Assembly: GCA_041399085.1 (NCBI GenBank)
Contig: JAWKTM010000022.1
Span: 1-64,000 of the forward strand
From: JAWKTM01 sp041399085
GTDB lineage: Bacteria > Planctomycetota > Planctomycetia > Pirellulales > Pirellulaceae
Direction: 5' to 3'
DNA length: 64,000 bases
Shown here: piece after piece, positions 17,683 to 26,708 of the stretch
Layout of the letters: every line of letters begins with the position of its first letter
Position numbering within the stretch: the first letter of the stretch is position 1
The notes under the pieces: model-generated
Told to the model about the DNA's origin: nothing
The model's database searches: none
Seen by the model: only the letters and a program-made list of their open reading frames with translations
Made by a program: the position numbers and the translations under genes

Positions 17683-18168
17683 CTAATCGCCGCGCGTGCT
17701 CTCGATGATATCGTCAGCCAACCTGCCCAGCGTTTCGCGGGTAAAGTGGGCCGGCGCGGATTCGCGCGGCTGCCCTGGCCGAGCCGCGTAGCGCGAGAAA
17801 ATGACGCCTTCGTCTCGCTGCACATCCACCTCATAATACCGCGACCCCGATTCATCGCGCGAAGGCGGCGCGGAACGCATTCGCAACACGCCCGCTTCGG
17901 CGTCGCATTCCACGGGAGCAAGGGGCTCTAACAGATACCGCGCGCGATCGGCAAAACGTTGGCCCGTTTGCCGCAACCGATCGGCGGTTGCATTGTTCAG
18001 TTGGTCCGTTCGCCAACGCAGCCGATCGACCGCACAGCCGATGGAGTCCGCCTGGCTGACGTCGCAATCCAACTTGCCGCCCGCTGTCTCTATCGAAAAC
18101 GAATGGGAGCCGGCCCCCGCCGAAGAAATCCGATCAAGTTGTTCATTAATTTCGCGCTGAATGCCCAT
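17683..18168 (-). CDS. Conserved-looking protein of unknown function
   Basis: About 161 residues from MGIQREINEQLDRISSAG. An AAAGGA site 8-9 nt upstream of ATG 18168 supports this start. The N-terminal half is helical and charged (RLRWRTDQLNNATADRLRQTGQRFADRARYLLEPL) and may form coiled coil. The C-terminal half looks like strands (VLRMRSAPPSRDESGSRYYEVDVQRDEGVIF). No signal peptide or membrane span. I do not recognise a family. It lies just downstream of the prkA-spoVR operon in the same orientation, with a gap of about 180 bp, so read-through is possible. Confidence 0.6.
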   Translation of the reverse strand: MGIQREINEQLDRISSAGAGSHSFSIETAGGKLDCDVSQADSIGCAVDRLRWRTDQLNNATADRLRQTGQRFADRARYLLEPLAPVECDAEAGVLRMRSAPPSRDESGSRYYEVDVQRDEGVIFSRYAARPGQPRESAPAHFTRETLGRLADDIIESTRGD

Positions 18169-18344
18169 TACCCTCTGTTCCTTTCGCGAAGTCTTTCGCG
18201 ACGTTTTCGCACAAGCGAAGTCCGCCGTATTCGCATATTGCATGAATAAGCGAATGCATCATGCGTGCCGACTCGATCGTCTGGCCGTCGCCAGCCATCA
18301 AATCCACGAGCAAAACAAGCTCGGGTCGGCTGATTTCTCACGCG

Positions 18345-19868
18345 TTAGGCCACCACTTCTTCCGTCTGAGTGACACGATGCTCGTGCCCGTCGAACGACA
18401 AGATTGTGACGTGGTCGCTCAATACTGTCTCAATATGCACAGGCCGCTTCCACAACTGATACAAGTTCGTCAGCGTGTCCTGAGCGAAATTCGTTTTCAA
18501 CTCGACGCCTCCGTACGAGTGCTTCAAGTACAGCTCGTTCCGGTTTTTGTAGTTGCCATCCTTCAGCACAATCATCGGACGCCCGACGTTTGTGAGATTG
18601 AACAACAACCGCTGCTTCACCTCATCGAACTGCCGGCTTTCGATTTCGTAGTAACCACTGAGTTCGTTGTATCCGAAACTGAACAACTTGTGTCGCTTGC
18701 AAAAGTCGAGCGTTAGGAATTCGTCGATGAACGTCAGGTCGTTGTGAATTCTACGTACTTGGAAGATTTTCTCACGCCCCAATCCGGCGTGGGTGTTCCA
18801 TTCCCGCTTGGCTCGCATGTCGGTACACTGCTCGTAATCTTCGCCAAAGCACCCGCGATTCCAGCGATCTTCGATGTCGCGAAACAGCTCGACGCCCAAC
18901 TTGTACGGATTCAACCGAGTTTGCGAGCCGGCCAACGTGCCGCTGCAATGATCGGCGTAACAGATTAAGTCCGCGGGCTCGATGCCGTGCCGTGTCATGA
19001 TCGTGGAATGCCAATACGTGGCCCACCCTTCGTTCATGATCTTGGTCTGAGCCTGTGGCGCGAAATAGTAAGCCTCGTCTCGGATGATCGACAGCACATC
19101 AAGCTGCCAAGGCTTCAGCGGCGCGTACTCAAGCAGGAACAGCATGACATCCCGCATTGGTTCGGCCGGGAACACCTCATCCGTCACCTTCTGACGCTTC
19201 CTCGCCACTTCATCCGCCATCGCCTCACGCGGATTCACGAACGAATCCATGTACCCTTTGGCCGCAAAGCGAGTCGGAGCCGGCGGCGCCGCTTCGTCCG
19301 TGTTCGAACGAAATTCGTACTTGTCGCGAGCCTCGCGACGTTTCACAAACGGCGAATGGATGTCGATCAAATCCTCGATACTAAGACAACAATCGATGAA
19401 GTTCTCGACCTCTTCCACCCCAAACCGATCCATATACCGACGAATACGATTGCCGTGATTGGCCGCCTCGTCGATCATTTTACGGGTCGTCTGGCTGAAC
19501 CAAGCGTTGTTCTTGAAAAAGTCGCAGTGGCCGTAGACGTGGGCCATCACCAATTTGTGATCCGTCATGCCGTTCGCCGCCAACAGGTAGGCGTAACACG
19601 GATCATTGTTGATGACCATTTCGTAAATCTTTTGCAGGCCATACGAGTAGCCCTTGCTAAGCTGCTCGTACTCCATCCCAAATCGCCAATGGGGATACCG
19701 TGTGGGAAATCCGCCATACGCGGCGATCGAGTGCAGTTGCTCGGCGTCGACCATCTCGAAAATCGTCGGAAAGAAATCCAGCCCGTAGCGCCGCGCGTGC
19801 GACTCCATCTGCTGCTGAACTTCAACCAGTTCCGGCGGCAACTGTCGGTAGTGCGGCGCCACAATCAT
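18345..19868 (-). CDS. spoVR: SpoVR family protein
   Basis: 507 residues matching the SpoVR/YcgB family: FPTIFEMVDAEQLHSIAAYGGFPTRYPHWRFGMEYEQL is a hallmark N-terminus. Family-typical MVINNDPCYAYLLAANGMTDHKLVMAHVYGHCDFFKNN and WATYWHSTIMTRHGIEPADLICYADHCSGTL follow, the latter with clustered His/Cys that may bind metal. In Bacillus SpoVR is needed for spore cortex formation. In non-spore-formers it travels with PrkA and YeaH and is linked to stationary-phase stress; the biochemistry is unknown. Its ATG overlaps the stop of the preceding 67-residue gene (ATGA), indicating translational coupling. Confidence 0.93.
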   Translation of the reverse strand: MIVAPHYRQLPPELVEVQQQMESHARRYGLDFFPTIFEMVDAEQLHSIAAYGGFPTRYPHWRFGMEYEQLSKGYSYGLQKIYEMVINNDPCYAYLLAANGMTDHKLVMAHVYGHCDFFKNNAWFSQTTRKMIDEAANHGNRIRRYMDRFGVEEVENFIDCCLSIEDLIDIHSPFVKRREARDKYEFRSNTDEAAPPAPTRFAAKGYMDSFVNPREAMADEVARKRQKVTDEVFPAEPMRDVMLFLLEYAPLKPWQLDVLSIIRDEAYYFAPQAQTKIMNEGWATYWHSTIMTRHGIEPADLICYADHCSGTLAGSQTRLNPYKLGVELFRDIEDRWNRGCFGEDYEQCTDMRAKREWNTHAGLGREKIFQVRRIHNDLTFIDEFLTLDFCKRHKLFSFGYNELSGYYEIESRQFDEVKQRLLFNLTNVGRPMIVLKDGNYKNRNELYLKHSYGGVELKTNFAQDTLTNLYQLWKRPVHIETVLSDHVTILSFDGHEHRVTQTEEVVA

Positions 19869-20068
19869 TGTTCGGAAACCTCACGAGCGTCGAAGCGTTC
19901 ATCGTCGAGCGTGTGAATCACATCCCACAGTCGCGGAAGCTCGTTCGCCAGTCGTTGACGCGCGACTTGCAATGCATCGGACCGACCTGATCCTTGTACC
20001 ACCACACAATGATGGCCGACACGAACCTCATATGTCTTGAGCGAATGATCTGGATGTCTGCGAATCAC
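19865..20068 (-). CDS. 67-residue protein embedded in the prkA-yeaH-spoVR operon
   Basis: A GTG-started frame beginning MIRRHPDHSLKTYEVRVGHH and ending DDERFDAREVSEQ. It starts 2 nt after the yeaH stop and its TGA overlaps the spoVR ATG by 4 nt, so its translation is tied to both. The first half looks like three short strands (TYEVRVGHHCVVVQGSG) and the second like one helix (SDALQVARQRLANELPRLWDVIHTL). No motif of known function is visible. Its fixed place between a vWA protein and SpoVR suggests a subunit or adaptor of this stress module. Confidence 0.75.
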   Translation of the reverse strand: MIRRHPDHSLKTYEVRVGHHCVVVQGSGRSDALQVARQRLANELPRLWDVIHTLDDERFDAREVSEQ

Positions 20069-20070
20069 GG

Positions 20071-21183
20071 CTATTTACCTCGTCCAAGGAACGTTTTGAT
20101 CGAATCGTAGATCGCTTCGCGATCGGGAATTTCGGAAAGGATCAACGTTTCATGCGCCACTCCGAACTTGGCCTGCAAGGAACGCAGGTACTCGCCGCTG
20201 CCATACGGGCTTTCTACTTGCCCATAACAGAACAGGTTGCATTTCGGCAGCAAGCGTTCGCCGAGCATGCCCAACGCCGCTCGGTTGTCTTCGCCCCAGT
20301 TATCACCATCGGAAAACTGAAAGCAGTAGATGTTCCAATCATCCACCGGGAATTCGCGATCGAGTAATTCGCCACAGACTTTGTAGGCCGTGCTGATTCG
20401 AGTGCCGCCGCTTTCGCGCGTGTGATAAAATGTGTGCTCGTCCACCAACTTCGCCGCCGCATCGTGAATGATGTAGCGACGCTCGACATCCTTATACTGG
20501 CTCTTTAGCCACGTATCGATCCAAAACGCCTCGGTTCGCACAATCTGCTTTTGCTCATCCGTCATCGAGCCGGAAACGTCCATCATATAAATGATGGCCG
20601 CGTTCGCTTCTGGCTGGGGATTCGTTTGCCACGACCGATACCGACGATCCTCTTTGTACGGTACAACGCGCGGATCTCCGGAGTTGTAGCTGCCATCGGT
20701 GATCTGTCGCCGTAGTGCTTGGACATACGTGCGTTTGAAATGACGCAACGACTCGGGGCCAACTCGGCGAATGCTGTTGTACTTGGCCTTGTCTTGTGAG
20801 ATGTTGGCCTTGCCCTTCGGTTCGATGCGAGGCAACTCCAATTGATCGGCCAGCATTTCCGCCAATTCTTCGAGCGTCACATCGACTTCGAGAATATGAC
20901 CGCCCGGATCGCTGCCGGCTTGGCCCGTGCCATCCCCATCTTGGTCGCCGTGGGCAACCGGCTGTCCCTCTTGACCATCGCCTTGTCCGACACCACCGCT
21001 GCCATTCTTGCCATAGCGGAAGTGCGGCACGTCCAATTGCGATACCGGTATGCTGACCAAATCGCGACCCTTGCGCCCGATCATTTCGCCGTGCGTGACA
21101 TACTTGCGCAGATTCTCGCGAATCTTGCCTCGCACGATTTGGCGAAAGCGGGAGCGATCGCGGTCGATTTTTATCGCCATCAC
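20071..21183 (-). CDS. yeaH: YeaH/YhbH family vWA-domain protein (DUF444)
   Basis: 370 residues of the DUF444 family. The N-terminal half contains the family start (FRQIVRGKIRENLRKYVTHGEMIGR) and a Gly/Asp/Gln-rich loop around residues 60-95. A von Willebrand A domain follows with the MIDAS motif DVSGS at residues 202-206 (YMMDVSGSMTDEQK). In E. coli yeaH is co-expressed with the kinase yeaG during nitrogen starvation and stationary phase. Here it lies 11 bp after prkA in the same direction, the same order, with SpoVR added downstream. A role as partner or substrate of PrkA is accepted but unproven. Confidence 0.93.
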   Translation of the reverse strand: MMAIKIDRDRSRFRQIVRGKIRENLRKYVTHGEMIGRKGRDLVSIPVSQLDVPHFRYGKNGSGGVGQGDGQEGQPVAHGDQDGDGTGQAGSDPGGHILEVDVTLEELAEMLADQLELPRIEPKGKANISQDKAKYNSIRRVGPESLRHFKRTYVQALRRQITDGSYNSGDPRVVPYKEDRRYRSWQTNPQPEANAAIIYMMDVSGSMTDEQKQIVRTEAFWIDTWLKSQYKDVERRYIIHDAAAKLVDEHTFYHTRESGGTRISTAYKVCGELLDREFPVDDWNIYCFQFSDGDNWGEDNRAALGMLGERLLPKCNLFCYGQVESPYGSGEYLRSLQAKFGVAHETLILSEIPDREAIYDSIKTFLGRGK

Positions 21184-21194
21184 CCACTCCTCCG

Positions 21195-23240
21195 TTAATC
21201 GTGTGCGTCGCCACGTGCAAAAATACTGGCCACGAAATTCAGAACATCGGTCGCACTTTCGTCGTCGTAACCGTAGTCGCGAATCAAACGTCCCTTGACC
21301 ACGTCGATCTTTTGTTGGGTATCTTGATCCACGACGTTGGACACCAAGCTCGTGAGTTTGATCGAATCCTTCTGGTCCTCGAACAACTTCAATTGCAATG
21401 CCTTGTGCAACCGTTCGTTCGACCGATAGTCGAACGTCTTGCCGTCGATCGACAGAGCGCCGATGTAATTCATGATCTCGCGGCGGAAATCATCCTTGCG
21501 GCTATCCGGGATATCAATCTTTTCTTCGATCGACCGCATCAACCTCTCGTCCGGTTCGTCGTACTGACCGGTGAACTTGTTCTTCACCTTCTCGCGCTGC
21601 GTGTAAGCCTTAATGTTGTCGATGTAGTTTCCACACAATCGCTTCAAGGCGTCTTCGTCAGCGGCAATCGCCCGTTGAACTTCGTTCTTCACGATATTCT
21701 CGTACTCTTCCTTCACGACACTCAGTATCTCTCGATACCGTTCGCGCACGTCTTCACTGGAGATCAAGGAATGGTGCTTCAGCCCGGCTTCTAGCTCGTT
21801 CAATACCATGAACGGATTGACCGATGTGGCTTCGGGGTGGGCCACCAAGGCATTCGACAGCTTGTCTTGCACATAGCGAGGCGAAATGCCCATCATGCCT
21901 TCGCTCGTCGCCTCATCCTTAAGTTCCTTGATGTTCTCTTCCGTGAAGCCCGGCAGCGTTTGCCCGTTGTAGAGTTTTAGCTTTTGGAGCAACGTCAGTC
22001 CCGCGTGTTTGGGATCTTCCAAACGCGTAAGAACGGCCCACATGGCCGCCATTTCAATGGTATGCGGCGCGATGTGCTTGCCGCGCACCTTGCGTCGATT
22101 GTAATCCTTTTCGTAAATCTTGATTTCGTCACTCAATCGCGTGACATATGGGACGTCGATCTTGACCGTCCGGTCGCGAAGCGCCTCCATGAACTCGTTA
22201 TTCTGCAACCGTCGATACTCGGGCTCATTCGTATGCCCGACGATCACTTCGTCGATATCGGTCTGCGCGAACTTTTTGGGTTTAATCTTATGCTCTTGGC
22301 TGGCCCCCAAGAGATCGTAGAGAAACGCCACATCGAGCTTGAGCACTTCGATAAACTCGATGATGCCTCGGTTGGCGATATTGAATTCGCCGTCAAAGTT
22401 AAACGCCCGCGGATCACTATCGCTGCCATATTCGGCGATCTTGCGATAGTTGATATCGCCCGTCAATTCCGTCGAGTCTTGATTCTTCTCATCCTTGGGC
22501 TGGAACGTGCCAATTCCGACGCGATCTTGTTCGCTGAGAATAATGCGGCGCACGCGAACTTCTTGGATCACCTTCGTCCAATCGCCGTCATACTTCTTCA
22601 GCCGTTGGTTGTACATAAACCGGCAGTAAGGATCGAGGTCGCCCTCGATCTTCACTCGGAAATCATCTTCGCCGCGATCGCCGTTCAATCGCGATTCGAC
22701 TTCGGGTCGAAAACGGAACGGAACCAAGTGCAACGGTTCTTCGTTCATCGGGCACCAAAAGACTTCACCCGAATCTGGATCGCTCCAGCCGAGGGAATAA
22801 AGTGCGCCGTCATCCGTGCCGCTATATTTTTCCAAGCCCTTTTTCAATAGCCGGGCGATCGTGCTTTTGCTGCTGCCCACGGGCCCGTGCAATAACAAGA
22901 CGCGGCGCTCGATGCCGTAGCCCTTCGCGGCACTTTTTAGAGCGTTGACCAAGTGCTCAAGGGTCTCGTCCAAGCCAAAGACGGCGTCGCGTCCCGCATC
23001 GAACGGATCATCGAAGAAATGATAGTGGACGCGTTTTTCGCCCCGAGCATACTCATACGTCTCATATCCGTGCGACATAATCATGTCATACACACGTTGA
23101 AACGAATTGCGAGTCACCAGTGGATTTTGCTGAACCAAATCCAGGTATTCGAGAAAGGAGCCCTCCCAATGTTTCTTGCGAAACTGGTCAATATCCTGCT
23201 GTTGCTCGATCAGGGATAAGATCTGGCTACCGGCGTTCAT
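21195..23240 (-). CDS. prkA: PrkA family serine protein kinase (YeaG)
   Basis: 681 residues. The N-terminal AAA+-like PrkA domain carries Walker A GPVGSSKST at residues 119-127, followed by the FRFRPEVESRLNGDRGEDDFRVKIEGDLDPYCRFMY region typical of the family. The C-terminal PrkA domain (kinase-like) follows from about residue 420 (ISPRYVQDKLSNALV, DEPDERLMRSIEEKIDIPDSRKDDFRREIMNYIGAL). PrkA acts as a serine kinase and, in Bacillus, possibly as a AAA+ protease that affects sporulation regulators. It is first gene of a four-gene operon, so its upstream region at 23241-23922 should hold the operon promoter. Confidence 0.95.
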   Translation of the reverse strand: MNAGSQILSLIEQQQDIDQFRKKHWEGSFLEYLDLVQQNPLVTRNSFQRVYDMIMSHGYETYEYARGEKRVHYHFFDDPFDAGRDAVFGLDETLEHLVNALKSAAKGYGIERRVLLLHGPVGSSKSTIARLLKKGLEKYSGTDDGALYSLGWSDPDSGEVFWCPMNEEPLHLVPFRFRPEVESRLNGDRGEDDFRVKIEGDLDPYCRFMYNQRLKKYDGDWTKVIQEVRVRRIILSEQDRVGIGTFQPKDEKNQDSTELTGDINYRKIAEYGSDSDPRAFNFDGEFNIANRGIIEFIEVLKLDVAFLYDLLGASQEHKIKPKKFAQTDIDEVIVGHTNEPEYRRLQNNEFMEALRDRTVKIDVPYVTRLSDEIKIYEKDYNRRKVRGKHIAPHTIEMAAMWAVLTRLEDPKHAGLTLLQKLKLYNGQTLPGFTEENIKELKDEATSEGMMGISPRYVQDKLSNALVAHPEATSVNPFMVLNELEAGLKHHSLISSEDVRERYREILSVVKEEYENIVKNEVQRAIAADEDALKRLCGNYIDNIKAYTQREKVKNKFTGQYDEPDERLMRSIEEKIDIPDSRKDDFRREIMNYIGALSIDGKTFDYRSNERLHKALQLKLFEDQKDSIKLTSLVSNVVDQDTQQKIDVVKGRLIRDYGYDDESATDVLNFVASIFARGDAHD

Positions 23241-23922
23241 CGGCGTTCCTCCATCACGCCCGGTGCATCGCGGGGGCGATTCGGCTCGCGTTGTCGACGC
23301 GTATGCGGGCGTGCGTGATTAGTTCGGGGGGCGGGGCGATTCCTGTTGCGACTGAAACACGATTGTTGTGAGAGTTACGAGATATAAGTTGTTTTTTGGG
23401 TTCGGCAAGTTTCGTTCCGAACCGCGCAGGCCCGAACGTTGTATGACAACATGGGAGCGGCCAGGAAACGAATCGCGTGTGGAGTGGGCTGCCTTCCAGA
23501 GAGGAAAGGCGACCAACCGGGGTTCGCCAGAAAGCGTCCTAAGGCGGCGAGCCCAACGCGTTCAGTTCGCGGCCAACTGAACGGAAGAAACTTGCGAAAG
23601 AGCTTGTCGAAGGTGACGAGCGGCTAGGTGGGAGGGACTGCGATCATTCGCATGCGTTGAGGTAATGGCCCTCCGTGCCGACCATCACTCCTACCTTGTT
23701 CTCATTTAAGCCTATTTGCGAGTGATCGATTCGGCAATACGAAAACTCGGCGAAATTTTTCGCAGCCGCTATTCGCCACCTTGTTGCTAGGTGTTCGTTG
23801 GCGGATCACGAGTCCGGGGTTGCTGAACACCTCATAATGCAGAAACTGTCGATATTCATGCGATGCGGTATGTTTCGTTGCATCGTTTGCCCCACCTCAA
23901 CAACGTCGCTCTAGGCCCCAGC
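23241..23922. other. Divergent region upstream of the prkA operon and the ABC exporter
   Basis: About 680 bp without a convincing gene. An inverted repeat GGTTCGG...CCGAACC lies at 23399-23423, preceded on the plus strand by a run of T. A TATAAG/TTATAT stretch lies at about 23382-23389. I see no clean sigma-54 (-24/-12) element, which E. coli yeaG has. Nothing else is recognisable. Confidence 0.35.
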
Positions 23923-25872
23923 ATGCAATCGCCCCCCAGTCGACTACAGTTCGACAAATACCTTCGCCGTGTCGAACAGCGACGTCGTGAAAAGCATCCG
24001 CCCGAAGCTCGGCACGGTGCGGAGTCGTCCGCCTCCGCTGCATCGTCGAAAAAACCATCGTCGCGATCGTTCGGGCGATTGTTCATTGAGTTTCTCGGTT
24101 TGCTGCGCGGCCATCGCGGGTCGGTAGCCATCGCATTGGTGACGTTATCGATTGCCACACTGCTCAAGCTCATTCCGCCCGCGACGACCAAACTGGCGGT
24201 GGATTACGTGTTATTGGACAAGCCGCTGCCGGCGAGTGTCGCCGCATGGCTGCCAGCCGAGGCGAGCCAGTTCGCTTTGCTGCTATGGATCGCCGGAGTC
24301 GCTCTGTGCGTTTCGTTTGCTTCAATGGCCATGCATTTATGCGGCCGCTGGTATGCCACGCGGGCCGTGAATCGGGTGCAAGTGTCACTCCGAAAACGTG
24401 TTTTCGAGCACACGGTGCGGTTACCGCTGCACAAGGTATATCGCTTGAAGACGGGCGGCGCGACGAGCGTGCTGCGCGAGGACACGGGCGGCGCCGCGGA
24501 ATTGATCTTCAGCATGATCTACAACCCGTGGCGGGCGATCGTCCAGTTGGTCGGCAGTTTGTTGGTGCTCACGTGGGTCGATTGGCGAATGATGGTGGGC
24601 GGGTTGATCCTCGTGCCGATCGTTTATCTGACACATCGCACGTGGATCAACCGAATCCGGCCGCTGTATCGCGACGTTCGGACTCAGCGACAAGGCATCG
24701 ATGGATTCACCACGGAGGCTTTCGGCGGGATTCGCGTGGTCCGGGCGTTCGCGCGACAGCGCAGCGAAGCGAATCGTTTTGTGCGAGGCAACGATCTGTT
24801 GATTCGGCAACAACTGCACGTTTGGTGGTGGGCGCGGATCATCGACGTCGTGTGGGACACGTTGGTGCCGTTGGCGTCGACCGGCCTGCTGGTCTACGGC
24901 GGATGGCGGATTTTGCAGGGCCAGATGACGTTGGGCGATCTGATGATGTTTCTGTTCTATCTCGCGATGTTGCTGGATCCACTGGCTACCTTGGCCACGA
25001 GCGCGACGTCGTTTCAGAACAATCTCGCGGGACTGGATCGGATTTTGGACCTGCTGGCCGAGCCACGTGAAATGCCCGCTCGGCCAGATGCCGCCCGCTG
25101 GAACCGAACGACGTGACTGGCCAACTCACGCTGGAGCACGTCTCTTTTCGCTATCCGGAAACCGACAAGCTGGTACTGAGCGACGTTTCCTTCGCGGTTC
25201 GGGCGGGCGAGACGATCGCCCTGGTCGGACGTAGTGGCGGCTGGCAAGACGACGCTTTGCAATCTCGTCGCCAGGTTCTACGACCCGAGCGAGGGCCGCG
25301 TGCTGCTCGATGGCCGCGACTGCGCGACATCCCGGTGGAGAGCTACCGACGTCTGCTCGGCATCGTCGAACAAGACGTGTTTCTGTTCGATGGAACGATC
25401 GCGGAGAATATTGCGCTATGCCCGGCGCGGAGCGACGCAAGACGAAATCCGAAACGCGGCCGAAGCGGCAAATGCCCACGAATTCATCGCGCGACTTGAG
25501 TTGGGCTACGAATCGGTGATCGGCGAACGGGGCGTCAAGCTGAGCGGTGGGCAGCGCCAACGGTTGGCGATCGCCCGCGCGTTGTTGGCCGATCCGAAGA
25601 TTTTGATACTGGATGAAGCGACCAGCAACTTGGACACGGAGAGCGAGCAACTGATTCAACAGAGCTTGCAAATGTTGATGCGCGGCCGCACGTCGTTCGT
25701 GATCGCGCACCGCATGAGCACCGTCGCCCTGGCCAACCGCATCGCCGTGTTGGAGGACGGCCAGCTTGTCGAAATCGGCACGCACGACGAACTGATGGCC
25801 GTCAGCAGTCGCTATCGCCGGATGGTCGAGTTGCAGACGAGTCCTGAGTCCGGTGTGAAAATGCCGCTTTGA
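23923..25872 (+). pseudogene. ABC exporter (fused membrane + ATPase), reading frame broken four times
   Basis: Type IV ABC half-exporter. The transmembrane domain runs in one frame to 25116 (about six helices; coupling segment DGFTTEAFGGIRVVRAFARQ). The ATPase domain is split between two frames: VSFRYPETDKLVLSDVSFAV in one, then the rest of Walker A (AGKTTLCNLVARFYDP), the Q-loop stretch VESYRRLLGIVEQDVFLFDG, LSGGQRQRLAIARALLADPKILILDEATSNLD and the H-loop IAHRMST. Single-base changes are needed near 25090 (loss), 25237 (gain, inside Walker A), 25320 (loss) and 25414 (gain). Together they cancel, and the span is exactly 650 codons. That makes assembly errors as likely as true decay. ATG 23923 is chosen; the frame is open from 23863. 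Confidence 0.8.
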
Positions 25873-25874
25873 AT

Positions 25875-26083
25875 TTAGTCGTGATTGCAACTCGCTGCGA
25901 CAAATTCCACCACCTGCAATGACGGCACTCGGTGGAATTCGCCCGATAGATGCCGACCCGCAATTCCGATTCGGAAATGACGCTGATCGCTGGCTCCCCA
26001 AACTTCGCCCATTGGGAGAAGCTCACGGAACGTCCACCTCGCTCCCAGGAAATCAACACCTCGGTATCGATCAGGATTCCCAT
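25875..26083 (-). pseudogene. Truncated PIN-domain (VapC-like) toxin remnant
   Basis: The first 50 residues match a PIN RNase toxin: MGILIDTEVLISWERG with the first catalytic Asp, then ISVISESELRVGIYRANS with the conserved Glu. After that the sequence loses all PIN character, and in the neighbouring frame a stop follows within about 25 codons (VVEFVAASCNHD). Full-length toxins have about 130-140 residues, so two thirds of the protein and the other acidic catalytic residues are missing. The gene overlaps the antitoxin by 13 bp, as intact pairs do. The break lies against the 3' end of the ABC exporter gene. Confidence 0.6.
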
Positions 26084-26337
26084 GGGTCGTCCAAGCTGAG
26101 CGCAGCGTTTCTCTGTTCATCCGAATCATTTGCGAAAGATTCGGAGTCATCGCCTAAGGGGTCTATCGAACGAAGCGCGTTTTCCAAATCGGCCAGCGTT
26201 CGCGGGCGGCGAACTGGCACTAGGCGAACCAATGGAACTTCGCCGTCCGCGAGTTCAACAGTTACTTGGTCCTGTACGACATGCCGAATTAGTGCCGGCC
26301 AGTCGATCGTTTCCGATGTGAGTTCTTGTCGTTCCAT
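26071..26337 (-). CDS. Phd/VapB-like antitoxin
   Basis: 88 residues with ATG at 26337. The N-terminal part (DWPALIRHVVQDQVTVELADGEVPLVRLVPV) has the strand-helix-strand layout of Phd/YefM-type antitoxins that bind their own operator. The acidic tail (IDPLGDDSESFANDSDEQ...LDDPWES) ends in a DPW motif typical of toxin-neutralising tails. It overlaps the PIN remnant downstream. With the toxin truncated it is now an orphan. Confidence 0.6.
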   Translation of the reverse strand: MERQELTSETIDWPALIRHVVQDQVTVELADGEVPLVRLVPVRRPRTLADLENALRSIDPLGDDSESFANDSDEQRNAALSLDDPWES

Positions 26338-26708
26338 GCTGCGTGACCATTATTTCTAGGCGTTTACAACGCTCGGAGAAATCTGCCGCTCGTGGGACGA
26401 TGTCTTAATCCAGAGCCCGTTCTCCTTTTCTCCGCGTTTGAGTATAGCTCCGTCGCGTTTCGGCCGTTCACTTCCAACGAAGGTACGCCGAAGGCTGGTT
26501 ATCACGTGTTGGGCATTTTCCGACAGTCGACGATTTGTCTCGTTGATAAAGCGGCACAAGCAGTGAAGATGGGTTGACTGCAACGATTAGGCGCAACCTG
26601 CCGAAGTCTGGCATGTAATTTGACCGATGCATGCTTCGGCACGGATCGCCGCGCCGCCGTTGCCAATTGTCTCATAATGCCGCTTGCCTCGCGTCAGGAG
26701 AGTCCCTC
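26338..26708. other. Intergenic stretch, nothing recognised
   Basis: About 370 bp between the antitoxin start and the desaturase start (divergent). No repeat, RNA or convincing frame; presumably holds both promoters. Confidence 0.4.

Noticed and set aside
18987..19916. A 309-residue plus-strand frame within spoVR
   Set aside because: Antisense shadow of the conserved spoVR gene.
23399..23423. GGTTCGG...CCGAACC as a terminator
   Set aside because: It lies between divergent genes, and the T-run is on the wrong side for a plus-strand terminator.
25875..26150. A 91-residue minus-strand frame across the VapBC remnant
   Set aside because: Different frame from the antitoxin and the PIN start; only its last 15 or so residues may continue the toxin, so it is not a gene of its own.
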